DNA of 64,000 nt, taken from Calliopsis andreniformis (Eukaryota; Arthropoda; Insecta; Hymenoptera; Andrenidae). Location of the stretch: contig NW_027480569.1 of NCBI RefSeq assembly GCF_051401765.1, positions 558,001-622,000 on the forward strand, read 5' to 3'. Position numbers and translations under genes: made by a program. The notes below the pieces were generated by a model that was given only the letters and a program-made list of their open reading frames with translations, was not told where the DNA came from and did not search any database. Of the stretch, positions 12,286 to 25,125 are shown in pieces (within the stretch, counting starts at the first letter, position 1; each line of letters begins with the position of its first letter).

Positions 12286-12830
12286 AGGACGAGGACTGAG
12301 GGTTGAGTATTGATGTTTGAGGTCTGAGGATTGGGGATTGAGGATTGAGAACTGAGGATTGAGGATTGAGGATTGAGAATTGATGATTGAGTGCTGAGGG
12401 CTGAAGATTGAGGATTGGGTATTGAGGATTGAAGAATGAGGATTGAGGATTGAGGACTGAGGATTGAGGATTGCAGATTGAGTATTGAGGGTTGAAGATT
12501 GAGGATTGAGGATTGAGGATTGAGGATTGAGGATTGAGGATTGAGGATTGAGGATTGAAGATTGAGTATCGGGGATTGAAGATTGACGATTGAGGATTGA
12601 GCATTAAAGATTGAGGATTGGGGATTGAGGATTGACGATTGAGGATTGAGTATTGAGGATTGAAGATTGAGTATTGATGATTGAAGATTGAGGATTGAGG
12701 ATTGAGGATTGAGGGTTGAGGATTGAGGACGAGGACTGACGGTTGAGGATTGAGGTTTGAGGATCGAGGATTGAGGACTGAGGACTAGGGCTTGAGGATT
12801 GACGATTGAGCATAGAGGATTGAAGATTGA
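12286..12830 (+). repeat. Family C tail block, also found at 22.3 kb
   Basis: No gene. The block holds TTGAGTATTGATGTTTGAGG, GAGAACTGAGG and GAGTATCGGGG in the same order as 22.32-22.87 kb, about 10.04 kb further on. It lacks the roughly 30-60 bp around GAGTATTGAGG seen in that partner before GAGCATTGAAG. Confidence 0.72.
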
Positions 12831-12999
12831 GGACTGGCGGTTGAGGATTGAAGGTTGAGGATTAAGGACTGAGGATTGGGGATTGAGGATTGAAGAATGA
12901 GGATTGAGGATTGCGGATTGAGGATTGGCGATTGAAGATTGAGTATTGAGGATTGAAGATGGAGGATCAGGGCTGAGGGTTGAGGTTTGAGGTTTGAGT

Positions 13000-13029
13000 A
13001 TTGAATCCTGAGATTTCAGGATATTCTAT
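13000..13029. repeat. L6 landmark
   Basis: ATTGAATCCTGA arm with a GATT loop and a normal TCAGG return. It precedes the L2 at 13409, as 979 precedes 1339. Confidence 0.82.
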
Positions 13030-13408
13030 TGAGTATTGAGAATTGAGGATTGATGGGTGAGTATTGAGCACTGCGGATTGTGGATTGAGTATTGAAGATT
13101 GAGGATTGATGATTGAGGATTGAGGATTGAGGATTGAGGATTGAGGATTGAGTATTGAGTATTGAAGATTGAGGATTGATGATACAGGATTGAGGATTGA
13201 GTATTGAGTATTGAAGATTGAGGATTGATGATACGGGATTGAGTATTGAGCATTGAGGTTTGAGGACTGAGGAATGAGTATTGAGGATTGAGGATTGAGG
13301 ATTGAGGATTGAGGATTGAAGATTGAGGACTGAGTGTTGATGGTTGAGTGATGAGAACTGATATTTGTGGATTGAGATTTGAAGAGTGAAGAATGGGGAT
13401 TGAGTATT

Positions 13409-13468
13409 GAAAAGTGTGAATTGAGGATATTCTATTGAGGATTGAGGATTGACAATTTATTTATGAGG
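13409..13468 (+). repeat. L2 landmark
   Basis: Reads GAAAAGTGTG where other copies have GAAAACTGTG. Confidence 0.86.
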
Positions 13469-13740
13469 ACTGTGGGCTGAAGATTGACGATTCAGGATTG
13501 AGGATTAGGGATTGAGGTTTGAGGACTGAGGATTGAGGGTTGTGGATTCAGGATTGATGATTGACGCTTAACGATTGAGGATTGAAGATTGAGGATTGGG
13601 TATTGAGGATTGAACATAGAGGATTGAGGATTCCGAATTGAGGATTGAGGATTGAAGATTGAGGATTGAGTATTGAGTATTGAGAATTGAGGATTGAGGA
13701 TTGAAGATTGAGTATTGAGGATTGAAGATTGAGGATTGAG

Positions 13741-14384
13741 GATTGAGGGTTGTGGATTGAGGACGGGGACTGAGGGTTGAATATAGATCTTTGAGGTCTG
13801 AGGATTGAGGATTGAGGATTGAGGATTGAAGATTGAGGATTGGGTATTGAGGGTTGAAGAATGAGTATTGAGGATTGAGGATTGAGGATTGAGGATTGCA
13901 GATTGAGTATTGAGGATTGAAGATTGAGGATTGAGGATTGAGGATTGAGGATTGAGGATTGAGGATTGATGGTGAGGATTGAAGATTGAGTATTGAGGAT
14001 TGAAGATTGAGGATTGAGGATTGAGGATTGAGGATTGAGGATTGAGGATTGAAGATTGAGGATTGAGGATGGAGGATTGAGGATTGAAGATTGAATATTA
14101 AGGATTGAAGACTGAGGATTGAGGATTGAGGATTGAGGATTGAGGATTGAGGATTCAGGATGTAGTATTGGAGGTTGATTATTGGGGATTGAAGATTGAG
14201 GGTTGAGGATTGAGAATTGAGAATTGAGGATGAGGACTGAGAGTTGAGGATTGAGGTTTGAGGAACGAGGATTGAGGATTGAGGATTGAGGACTGGGGAT
14301 TCACGATTGAGTAGTGAAGATTGAGGATTTATGACTGAGGATTGAGGATTGAGGATTGAGGATTGAGGATTGAGGGTTGAAGAT
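13741..14384 (+). repeat. Family B segment leading into the 2.8-kb tandem unit
   Basis: No gene and no landmark box. Word order matches about 7.0-7.65 kb: GGACGGGGACTG, GGGTTGAAGAATGAG, GATGGTGAGG and GGATGTAGTATTGGAGG follow one another as they do there. Confidence 0.7.
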
Positions 14385-17154
14385 TGAGTATTGAGGATTG
14401 AATATTGAGGATTGAGGATTGAGGAGTGAGAATCGAAGATTGGGTATTGAGGATTGAAGATTGAGGATTGATGATTGAGGATTGAGGACTGAGGATTGAG
14501 GATTGAAGATTGAGGATTGAGTATTGAGGATGGAGGATTGAGGATTGAGGATTGAGGATTGGGTATTGATGATTGGAGAATGAGGATTGACGATTGAGTA
14601 TTGAGGATTGAGGATTGAGAATTGAGAATTGAGGATTGAGGGTTGAGGATTGAGGACGAGGACTGACGGTTGAGGATTGAGGACGAGGACTGACGGTTGA
14701 GGATTGAGGTTTGAGGTTTGATAATTGAGGATTGAGGACTGAGGATTGAGGATTGAGTATTGAGGATTGAGCATTGAGGATTGAAGATTGAGTATTGATG
14801 ATTGAGGGTTGAGGATTGAGGATGGAGGATTGAGGATTGACGATCGAGGATTGGGGATTGAGGATTGAGGATTGAGAATTGCCAAAATCGAAGATTGAGT
14901 ATTGAGGATTGAGGATTGAAGAATGAGGACTGAGTGTTGAGGGTTGAGTGATGAGAATTGATGTTTGTGGATGGAGACTTGAAGATTGAAGATTGAGGAT
15001 TGAGTATTGAAAGCAGGGAATTCAGGATATTCTATTGAGTATTGAGTATTGAGGATTGATGATTGAGTATTGAGGATTGAGGATTGAGGATTGAAGATTG
15101 AGTATTGAAGATTGAAGATTGAGGATTGAGGATTCAGGGTTGAGGATTGAGGACGAGGACAGACGGTTGAGGATTGAGGTTTGAGTATTGAGGTTTGAGG
15201 ATTGAGGACTGAGGATTGAAGATTGAGGATTGAGGATTGAGGGTTGTGGATTGAGGACGGGGACTGAGGGTTGAATATAGATGTTTGAGGTCTGAGGATT
15301 GAGGATTGAGGATTGAGGTTTGAAGATTGAGGATTGGGTATTGAGGGTTGAAGAATGAGTATTGAGGATTGAAGATTGAGGATTGAGGATTGCAGATTGA
15401 GTATTGAGGATTGAAGATTGAGGATTGAGGATTGAGGATTGAGGATTGAGGATTGAGGATTGAGGATTGAGGGTGAGGATTGAAGATTGATTATTGAGGA
15501 TTGAAGGTTGAGGATTGAGGATTGAGGATTGAGGATTGAGGATTGAAGATTGAGGATTGAGGATAGAGGATTGAGGATTGAAGATTAAATGTTGAGGATT
15601 GAAGACTGAGGATTGAGGATTGAGAATTGAGAATTGAGGATGAGTACTGAGGGTTGAGGATTGAGGTTTGAGGGACGAGGATTGAGGATTGAGGATTGAG
15701 GACTGGGGATTCACGATTGAGGATTGAAGATTGAGGATTTATGACTGAGGATTGAGGATTGAGGATTGAGGATTGAGGATTGAGGGTTGAAGATTGAGTA
15801 TTGAGGATTGAATATTGAGGATTGCGGATTGAGGAGTGAGAATCGAAGTTTGGGTATTGAGGATTGAAGATTGAGGATTGATGATTGAGGATTGAGGACT
15901 GAGGATTGAGGATTGAGGATTGAGGATTGAGAATTGAGGATGGAGGATTGAGGATTGAGGATTGAGGATTGGGTATTGATGATTGAAGAATGAGGATTGA
16001 CGATTGAGGATTGAGGATTGAGGATTGAGAATTGAGAATTGAGGATTGAGGGTTGAGGATTGAGGACGAGGACTGACGGTTGAGGATTGAGGACGAGGAC
16101 TGACGGTTGAGGATTGAGGTTTGAGGTTTGATGATTGAGGATTGAGGACTGAGTATTGAGGATTGAGTATTGAGGATTGAGCATTGAGGATTGAAGATTG
16201 AGTATTGATGATTGAGGATTGAGGGTTGAGGATTGAGGACGAGGACTGACGGTTGAGGATTGAGGTTTGAGGATTGAGGATTGAGGATTGAGGATTGAGG
16301 ACTGAGGCTTGAGGATTGAGGATTGAGCATAGAGGATTGAAGATTGAGGACTGGCGATTGAGGATTGAAGATTGAGGATTAAGGATTGAGGATTGGGGAT
16401 TGAGGATCTAGTATTGGAAATTGATTATTGGGGATTGAAGATTGAGGATTGAGGATTAAGAATTGAGAATTGAGGATGAGGACTGAGGGTTGAGGATTGA
16501 GGTTTGAGGAACGAGGACTGAGGATTGAGGATTGAGGACTGGGGATTGACGATTGAGTATTGAAAATTGAGGATTTATGACTGAGGATTGAGGATTGAGG
16601 ATTGAAGATTGTGTATTGAGGATTGAACATTGAGCATTGAGGATCGAGTATTGAGGATTTGGGATTGAAGATTGAGTATTGAGGATTGGAGATTGAGGAT
16701 TGAGGATTGAGGATTGAGGATTGAGGATTGAAGATTGAGGATTGAGGATTGAGGATTGAATATTGAGGATTGAGGGTTGAAGATTGAATATTGATGACTG
16801 AAGATTGAGGATTGAGGATTGAGGGTTGTGGATTGAGGACGGGGACTGAGGGTTGAATATAGATGTTTGAGGTCTTAGGATTGAGGATTGAGGATTGAGG
16901 ATTGAAGATTGAGGATTGGGTATTGAGGGTTGAAGAATGAGTATTGAGGATTGAGGATTGAGGATTGAGGATTGCAAATTGAATATTGATGATTGAAGGT
17001 TGAGGATTGAGGATTGAAGGTTGTGGATTGAGGACGGGGACTGTGGGTTGAATATAGATGTTTGAGCTCTGAGAATTGAGGATTGAGGATTGAGGATTGA
17101 AGATTGAGGATTGGGTATTGAGGGTTGAAGAATGAGTATTGAGGTTTGAAGATT
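14385..17154 (+). repeat. 2.77-kb tandem higher-order unit, copy 1
   Basis: The unit contains GCCAAAATCG (14881) and L3 (15009). Both recur 2769 bp later, and the offset becomes 2770 after a one-base insertion in copy 2 near 17918 (GGATTAGAGG against GGATTGAGG). Matching starts near 14385. This copy lacks a 209-bp segment that copy 2 has at about 19371-19579. No gene. Confidence 0.82.
15009..15039 (+). repeat. L3 landmark
   Basis: Copy 1 of the 2.77-kb tandem unit. Confidence 0.86.
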
Positions 17155-20130
17155 GAGTATTGAGGATTGAATATTGAGGATTGAGGATTGAGGAGTGAGA
17201 ATCGAAGATTGGGTATTGAGGATTGAAGATTGAGGATTGATGATTGAGGATTGAGGACTGAGGATTGAGGATTGAAGATTGAGGATTGAGAATTGAGGAT
17301 GGAGGATTGAGGATTGAGGATTGAGGATTGGGTATTGATGATTGAAGAATGAGGGTTGACGATTGAGGATTGAGGACTGAGGATTGAGAATTGAGAATTG
17401 AGGATTGAGGGTTGAGGATTGAGGACGAGGACTGACGGTTGAGGATTGAGGACGAGGACTGACGGTTGAGGATTGAGGTTTGAGGTTTGATAATTGAGGA
17501 TTGAGGACTGAGGATTGAGGATTGAGTATTGAGGATTGAGGATTGAGGACTGAAGGTTGAGTATTGATGATTGAGGGTTGAGGATTGAGGATGGAGGATT
17601 GAGGATTGACGATCGAGGATTGGGGATTGAGGACTGAGGATTGAGAATTGCCAAAATCGAAGATTGAGTATTGAGGATTGAGGATTGAAGAATGAGGACT
17701 GAGTGTTGAGGGTTGAGTGATGAGAATTGATGTTTGTGGATGGAGACTTGAAGATTGAAGATTGAGGATTGAGTATTGAAAGCAGGGAATTCAGGATATT
17801 CTATTGAGTATTGAGTATTGAGGATTGATGATTGAGTATTGAGGATTGAGGATTGAGGATTGAAGATTGAGTATTGAAGATTGAAGATTGAGGATTGAGG
17901 ATTCAGGGTTGAGGATTAGAGGACGAGGACAGACGGTTGAGGATTGAGGTTTGAGTGTTGAGGTTTGAGGATTGAGGACTGAGGATTGAAGATTGAGGAT
18001 TGAGGATTGAGGGTTGTGGATTGAGGACGGGGACTGAGGGTTGAATATAGATGTTTGAGGTCTGAGGATTGAGGATTGAGGATTGAGGTTTGAAGACTGA
18101 GGATTGGGTATTGAGGGTTGAAGAATGAGTATTGAGGATTGAAGATTGAGGATTGAGGATTGCAGATTGAGTATTGAGGATTGAAGATTGAGGATTGAGG
18201 ATTGAGGATTGAGGATTGAGGATTGAGGATTGAGGATTGAGGGTGAGGATTGAAGATTGAGTATTGAGGATTGAAGGTTGAGGATTGAGGATTGAGGATT
18301 GAGGATTGAGGATTGAAGATTGAGGATTGAGGATAGAGGATTGAGGATTGAAGATTAAATGTTGAGGATTGAAGACTGAGGATTGAGGATTGAGAATTGA
18401 GAATTGAGGATGAGTACTGAGGGTTGAGGATTGAGGTTTGAGGGACGAGGATTGAGGATTGAGGATTGAGGACTGGGGATTCACGATTGAGGATTGAAGA
18501 TTGAGGATTTATGACTGAGGATTGAGGATTGAGGATTGAGGATTGAGGATTGAGGGTTGAAGATTGAGTATTGAGGATTGAATATTGAGGATTGCGGATT
18601 GAGGAGTGAGAATCGAAGTTTGGGTATTGAGGATTGAAGATTGAGGATTGATGATTGAGGATTGAGGACTGAGGATTGAGGATTGAGGATTGAGGATTGA
18701 GAATTGAGGATGGAGGATTGAGGATTGAGGATTGAGGATTGGGTATTGATGATTGAAGAATGAGGATTGACGATTGAGGATTGAGGATTGAGGATTGAGA
18801 ATTGAGAATTGAGGATTGAGGGTTGAGGATTGAGGACGAGGACTGACGGTTGAGGATTGAGGACGAGGACTGACGGTTGAGGATTGAGGTTTGAGGTTTG
18901 ATGATTGAGGATTGAGGACTGAGTATTGAGGATTGAGTATTGAGGATTGAGCATTGAGGATTGAAGATTGAGTATTGATGATTGAGGATTGAGGGTTGAG
19001 GATTGAGGACGAGGACTGACGGTTGAGGATTGAGGTTTGAGGATTGAGGATTGAGGATTGAGGATTGAGGACTGAGGCTTGAGGATTGAGGATTGAGCAT
19101 AGAGGATTGAAGATTGAGGACTGGCGATTGAGGATTGAAGATTGAGGATTAAGGATTGAGGATTGGGGATTGAGGATCTAGTATTGGAAATTGATTATTG
19201 GGGATTGAAGATTGAGGATTGAGGATTAAGAATTGAGAATTGAGGATGAGGACTGAGGGTTGAGGATTGAGGTTTGAGGAACGAGGACTGAGGATTGAGG
19301 ATTGAGGACTGGGGATTGACGATTGAGTATTGAAAATTGAGGATTTATGACTGAGGATTGAGGATTGAGGATTGATGACTGAGGATTGAGGATTGATGAT
19401 TGAGGATTGAGGATTGAGGATTAAGGATTGAGGATTGATGATTGAGACCTGAGTAATGAGGTTTGAAGATTGAGGACTGAGGATTCAGGATTGAGGATTG
19501 AGAATGAGGGCTGAGGGTTGAGGATTGAGGTTTGACGACTGAGGACTGAGGATTGAGGATTGAGGATTGAGGATTGAGGATTGAAGATTGTGTATTGAGG
19601 ATTGAACATTGAGCATTGAGGATCGAGTATTGAGGATTTGGGATTGAAGATTGAGTATTGAGGATTGGAGATTGAGGATTGAGGATTGAGGATTGAGGAT
19701 TGAGGATTGAAGATTGAGGATTGAGGATTGAGGATTGAATATTGAGGATTGAGGGTTGAAGATTGAATATTGATGACTGAAGATTGAGGATTGAGGATTG
19801 AGGGTTGTGGATTGAGGACGGGGACTGAGGGTTGAATATAGATGTTTGAGGTCTTAGGATTGAGGATTGAGGATTGAGGATTGAAGATTGAGGATTGGGT
19901 ATTGAGGGTTGAAGAATGAGTATTGAGGATTGAGGATTGAGGATTGAGGATTGCAAATTGAATATTGATGATTGAAGGTTGAGGATTGAGGATTGAAGGT
20001 TGTGGATTGAGGACGGGGACTGTGGGTTGAATATAGATGTTTGAGCTCTGAGAATTGAGGATTGAGGATTGAGGATTGAAGATTGAGGATTGGGTATTGA
20101 GGGTTGAAGAATGAGTATTGAGGTTTGAAG
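17155..20130 (+). repeat. 2.98-kb tandem higher-order unit, copy 2
   Basis: The unit carries GCCAAAATCG at 17650 and L3 at 17778. From about 19371 it has 209 extra bases that include GAGACCTGAGTAATG; the offset to copy 1 then becomes 2979 bp and stays constant to the end. No gene. Confidence 0.82.
17778..17808 (+). repeat. L3 landmark
   Basis: Copy 2 of the 2.77-kb tandem unit, 2769 bp after 15009. Confidence 0.86.
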
Positions 20131-20870
20131 ATTGAGTATTGAGGATTGAATATTGAGGATTGAGGATTGAGGAGTGAGAATCGAAGATTGGGTATTGAGG
20201 ATTGAAGATTGAGGATTGATGATTGAGGATTGAGGACTGAGGATTGAGGATTGAAGATTGAGGATTGAGAATTGAGGATGGAGGATTGAGGATTGAGGAT
20301 TGAGGATTGGGTATTGATGATTGAAGAATGAGGGTTGACGATTGAGGATTGAGGACTGAGGATTGAGAATTGAGAATTGAGGATTGAGGGTTGAGGATTG
20401 AGGACGAGGACTGACGGTTGAGGATTGAGGACGAGGACTGACGGTTGAGGATTGAGGTTTGAGGTATGATGATTGAGGATTGAGGACTGAGGATTGAGGA
20501 TTGAGTATTGAGGATTGAGGATTGAGGACTGAAGGTTGAGGATTGAGGATTGAGGATTGAGGATTGAGGATTGAGGATTGAGGGTGAGGATTGAAGATTG
20601 AGTATTGAGGATTGAAGATTGAGGATTGAGGATTGAGGATTTAGCATTGAGGACTGAGGATTGGGGATTGAGGATTGAAGATTGAGGATTGGGTATTGAG
20701 GGTTGAAGAATGAGTATTGAGGATTGAGGATTGAGGATTGAGGATTGCAGATTGAGTATTGAGGATTGAAGATTGAGGATTGAGGATTGAGGATTGAGGA
20801 TTGAGGATTGAGGATTGAGGGTGAGGATAGAAGATTGAGTATTGAGGATTGAAGATTGAGGATTGAGGAT
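20131..20870 (+). repeat. Partial third copy of the 2.8-kb unit, then family B
   Basis: Bases 20131-20537 repeat 17155-17560 (offset 2979), then the path switches at GACTGAAGGTTGAGG. The remainder resembles 6.7-7.3 kb. No gene and no landmark box. Confidence 0.74.
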
Positions 20871-21751
20871 TGAGGATTGAGTATTGAGGATTGAAGATTG
20901 AGTATTGACAATTGAAGGTTGATGATTGAGGATTGAGGACTGGGGATTGAGGATTGAGTATTGAGGATTGAGCATTGAGGATTGAAGATTGAGGACTGGG
21001 GATTGTGGATTGAAGATTGAGGATTAAAGATTGAGGATTGGGGATTGAGTATCTAGGATTGGAGATTGATTATTCAGGATTGAAGATTGAGGATTGAGGA
21101 TTGAGGATTGAGGATTGAGAATTGAGAATTGAGGATGAGGACTGACGGCTGAGGTTTGAGGTTTGAGGAATGAGGATTGAGGATTGATGACTGAGTATTG
21201 AGGATTGATGATTGAGGATTGAGGATTGAGGATTAAGGATTGAGGTTTGATGATTGAGACCTGAGTAATGTGGTTTGAAGATTGAGGACTGAGGATTCAG
21301 GATTGAGGATTTAGAATGAGGGCTGAGGGTTGAGGATTGAGGTTTGACGACTGAGGACTGAGGATTGAGGATTGAGGATTGAGGATTGAGGATTGAAGAT
21401 TGTGTATTGAGGATTGAACATTGAGCATTGAGGATTGAGTATTGAGGATTGGGGATTGAAGATTGAGTATTGAGGATTGGAGATTGAGGATTGAGGATTG
21501 AGGATTGAGGATTGAGGATTGAAGATTGAGGATTGAGGATTGAGGATTGAATATTGAGGATTGAGGGTTGAAGATTGAATATTGATGATTGAAGATTGAG
21601 GATTGAGGATTGAGTATTGAGGATTGACGCTTGAGGATTGAGGGTTGAGGGTGTAGGATTGAAGATAGAGGACTGAGTGTTCAGGACTGAGTGTTGAGAA
21701 TTGATGCTTGAGGTTTGAGATTTGATTATTGAATATTCTGGATTGAGTATT

Positions 21752-21782
21752 GAACCATCAGAATTCAGGATGCTCTATTGAG
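21752..21782 (+). repeat. L5 landmark
   Basis: GAACCATCAGAATTCAGG then ATGCTCTATTG. It is preceded by TTGAATATTCTGG, which holds the 8-bp palindrome GAATATTC. Confidence 0.84.
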
Positions 21783-22149
21783 TATTGAGAATTGAGGATT
21801 GATGGTTGAGTATTGAGGATTGATGGTTGAGTGTTGAGTGTAGAATATTGAGGATTGAAGATTGAGGATTGAGGATTGATGATTGAGGATTGAAGATTGA
21901 TTATTGATGATTGAAGATTGAGGATTGAGGATTGAGGGTTGAGGATTGAGGACGAGGACTGACGGTTGAGGATTGAGGTTTGGGGATTGAGAATTGAGGA
22001 TTGAGGACTGAGGCTTGAGGATTGTGGATTGAAGACTGAAGATTGAGGATTGAGGATTGAGGATTGAGGATTGAGTATTGAGGATTGAGTGATGAGAATT
22101 CATGTTTGAGGATAGAGACTTGAAGATTGCAGATTGAGTATTGAGTATT

Positions 22150-22181
22150 GAAATCTGTGAATTGATGTAATTCTATTGAGG
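22150..22181 (+). repeat. L4 landmark
   Basis: Block P copy 1, 398 bp after an L5. Confidence 0.85.
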
Positions 22182-22976
22182 ATTGAGGATCGAGGATTGA
22201 GGATTGGGTATTGCGGATTGAACATTGAGGATTGAGGATTGAGGATTGAGGATTGAGGATTGAGGACAGAAGATTGAATATTGATGATTGAAGGTTGAGG
22301 ATTGAGGATTGAGGGTTGTGGATTGAGGACGAGGACTGAGGGTTGAGTATTGATGTTTGAGGTCTGAGGATTGGGGATTGAGGATTGAGAACTGAGGATT
22401 GAGGATTGAGGATTGAGAATTGATGATTGAGGGCTGAGGGCTGAAGATTGAGGATTGGGTATTGAGGATTGAAGAATGAGGATTGAGGATTGAGGACTGA
22501 GGATTGAGGATTGCAGATTGAGTATTGAGGGCTGAAGATTGAGGATTGAGGATTGAGGATTGAGGATTGAGGATTGAGGATTGAGGATTGAGGATTGAAG
22601 ATTGAGTATCGGGGATTGAAGATTGACGATTGAGGATTGAGTATTGAGGATTGAGGATTGAGCATTGAAGATTGAGGATTGGGGATTGAGGTTTGACGAT
22701 TGAGGATTGAGTATTGAGGATTGAAGATTGAGTATTGATGATTCAAGATTGAGGATTGAGGATTGAGGGTTGAGGATTGAGGACGAGGACTGACGGTTGA
22801 GGATTGAGGTTTGAGGATCGAGGATTGAGGACTGAGGACTAGGGCTTGAGGATTGACGATTGAGCATAGAGGATTGAAGACTGAGGACTGGCGGTTTAGG
22901 ATTGAATATTGAGGATTGAGGATTGAGTATTGAGGATTGAGAATGAGGGCTGAGGGTTGAGGATTGAGGTTTGAGT

Positions 22977-23006
22977 ATAGAATCCTGAGAATTCAGGATA
23001 TTCTAT
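22977..23006. repeat. L1 landmark, intact hairpin (block P copy 1)
   Basis: Perfect arms. Counterparts at 29726 and 52777 lie at the same place in block P. Confidence 0.9.
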
Positions 23007-23622
23007 TGAGCATTGAGAATTGAGAATTGATGGTTGAGTATTGAGAATTGAGGTTTGAGGATTGAGGATTGAGTATTGAAGATTGAGGATTAATGATTGA
23101 GGATTCAGTATTGAGGATTGAGGATAGAGGATTGAGGATTGAAGATTGAGTATTGAGGATTGAAGATTGAAGATTGAGGATTGAGGATTTAGCATTGAGG
23201 ACTGAGGATTGGGGATTGAGGACTGACGATTGAGGATTGAGTACTGAGGATTGCAGATTGAGTATTGACGATTGAAGATTGAGGATTGAGGATTGAGGGT
23301 TGAGGATTGAGGACGAGGACTGACGGTTGAGGATTGAGGATTGAGGATTGAGCAAAGAGGATTGAAGATTGAGGACTGGCGATTGAGGATTGAAGATTGA
23401 GGATTAAGGACTGAGGATTGGGGATTGAGGATCTAGGATTGGAGATTGATTTTTGGGGATTGAAGATTGAGGATTGAGGATTGAGGACTGAGGCTTGAGG
23501 ATTGAGGATTGAAGACCGAAGATTGAGGATTGAGGATTGAGGATTGAGTATTGAGGATTGAGTGATGAGAATTGATGTTTGAGGATAGAGACTTGAAGAT
23601 TGCAGATTGAGTATTGAGTATT

Positions 23623-23654
23623 GAAATCTGTGAATTGATGTAAATCTATTGATG
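23623..23654 (+). repeat. L4 landmark, decayed
   Basis: TAAATCTATTGATG replaces TAATTCTATTGAGG. Confidence 0.78.
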
Positions 23655-23930
23655 ATTGAGGATCGAGGATTGAGGATTGGGTATTGCGGATTGAACATTG
23701 AGGATTGAGGATTGAGGATTGAGGATTGAGGATTGAGGACTGAAGATTGAATATTGATGATTGAAGATTGAGGATTGAGGATTGAGTGTTGTGTATTGAG
23801 GATTGACGCTTGAGGATTGAGGGTTGAGGATGTAGGATTGAAGATAGAGGACTGAGTGTTGAGGACTGAGTGTTGAGAATTGATGCTTGAGGTTTGAGAT
23901 TTGATTATTGAATATTCTGGATTGAGTATT

Positions 23931-23960
23931 GAACCATCAGAATTAGGATGTTCTATTGAG
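23931..23960 (+). repeat. L5 landmark, one-base deletion
   Basis: CAGAATTAGG replaces CAGAATTCAGG, removing the GAATTC site. ATGTTCTATTG is kept instead of ATGCTCTATTG. Confidence 0.82.
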
Positions 23961-24588
23961 TATTGAGAATTGAGGATTGATGGTTGAGTATTGAGGATTG
24001 ATGGTTGAGGGTTGAGTGTTGAATATTGAGGATTGAGTACTGAGGATTGAAGACTGAGTATTGATTATTGAAGATTGAGGATTGAGGATTGAGGGTTGAG
24101 GATTGAGGACGAGGACTGACGGTTGAGGATTGAGGTTTGAGGATTGAGGATTGAGGATTGAGGATTGAGGACTGAGGCTTGAGGATTGAGGATTGAGCAT
24201 AGAGGATTGAAGACTGAGGACTGGCGATTGAGGATTGAAGATTGAGGATTAAGGATTGAGGATTGGAGATTTAGGATATAGTATTGGAAATTGATTATTG
24301 GGGAATGAAGATTGAGGATTGAGGATTGAGAATTGAGAATTGAGGATGAGGACTGAGGGTTGAGGATTGAGGTTTGAGGAACGAGGATTGAGGATTGAGG
24401 ATTGAGGACTGGGGATTGACGATAGAGTATTGAAGATTGAGGATTTATGACTGAGGATTGAGGATTGACGATTGAGGATTGAGGATTGAGGGTTGAAGAT
24501 TGAGTATTGAGGATTGAATATTGAGGATTGAGGATTGAGGAGTGAGGATTGAGAATGAGGGCTGAAGGTTGAGGATTGAGGTTTGAGT

Positions 24589-24618
24589 ATACAATCCTGA
24601 GAATTCAGGATATTCTAT
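24589..24618. repeat. L1 landmark, one arm mismatch
   Basis: ATACAAT arm, shared only with 2382. Confidence 0.88.
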
Positions 24619-24941
24619 TGAGCATTGAGAATTAAGGATTGATGGTTGAGTATTGAGAATTGAGGTTTGAGAATTGAGGATTGAGTATTGAATATTGAGG
24701 ATTAATGATTGAAGATTGAGGATTGAGGATTGAGGATTGAGGGTTGAGGATTTAATATTCAGGATTGAGGATTGAGGATTGAGGATTGAGGATTGAGGAT
24801 TGAAGATTCATTATTGAGGATTGAAGATTGAGGATTGAGGATTGAGGATTCAAGATTGAGGACTGAGTGTTGATGGTTGAGTGATGAGAACTGATATTTG
24901 TGGATTGAGATTTGAAGAGTGAAGAATGGGGATTAAGTATT

Positions 24942-25001
24942 GAAAACTGTGAATTGAGGATATTCTATTGAGGACTGAGGATTGACAATTTATTTATGAG
25001 G
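24942..25001 (+). repeat. L2 landmark
   Basis: Twin of 2742, with the same GATTAAGTATTG lead-in. Confidence 0.86.
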
Positions 25002-25125
25002 ACTGAGGATTGAGGGTTGAGGATTCAGGATTGAGGATTGACGCTTGAGGATTGAGGATTGAAGATTGAGGATTGGGTATTGAGGATTGAACATTGAGGA
25101 TTGAGTATTCCGAATTGAGGATTGA

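Larger units (their letters stand above)
12831..13740 (+). repeat. Family A segment with L6 and L2 landmarks
   Basis: No gene. L6 (13000), L2 (13409) and a TTCCGAA marker near 13633 come in the same order as 979, 1339 and 1559. The region is a copy of about 0.88-1.7 kb, roughly 12.0 kb away, with small internal length changes. It switches to family B near 13740 at GAGGGTTGTGG. Confidence 0.78.
20871..23475 (+). repeat. Dispersed block P, copy 1 (L5, L4, L1 landmarks)
   Basis: The block carries L5 (21752), L4 (22150) and L1 (22977). It matches 50671-53285 with a constant 29800-bp offset until a 7-bp insertion in the distant copy near 53108. It also matches about 27.62-30.2 kb at an offset of about 6.75 kb. 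All three copies share orientation and landmark order. No gene. Confidence 0.84.
23476..24186 (+). repeat. Second L4-L5 run, more degraded
   Basis: No gene. A decayed L4 (23623) and an L5 with a one-base deletion (23931) occur in the reverse of the usual L5-then-L4 order, as expected if the segment spans a unit boundary. The words GACTGAGTGTTGAGG and TTGATTATTGAATATTCTGG match 21.66-21.75 kb. Confidence 0.72.
24187..25125 (+). repeat. Family A segment copied from or to 2.0-2.9 kb
   Basis: No gene. L1 variant (24589), L2 (24942) and TTCCGAA (near 25109) reproduce 2382, 2742 and 2893 at offsets of 22200-22216 bp. The unusual words GGATTTAATATTCAGG and GAAGATTCATTATTG are in both. The switch to family B is near 25125. 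Confidence 0.8.

Noticed and set aside
21722..21750. GAATATTC palindrome before L5 as an operator
   Set aside because: It is a single 8-bp palindrome in a repeat copy with no nearby gene, and chance is enough to explain it.
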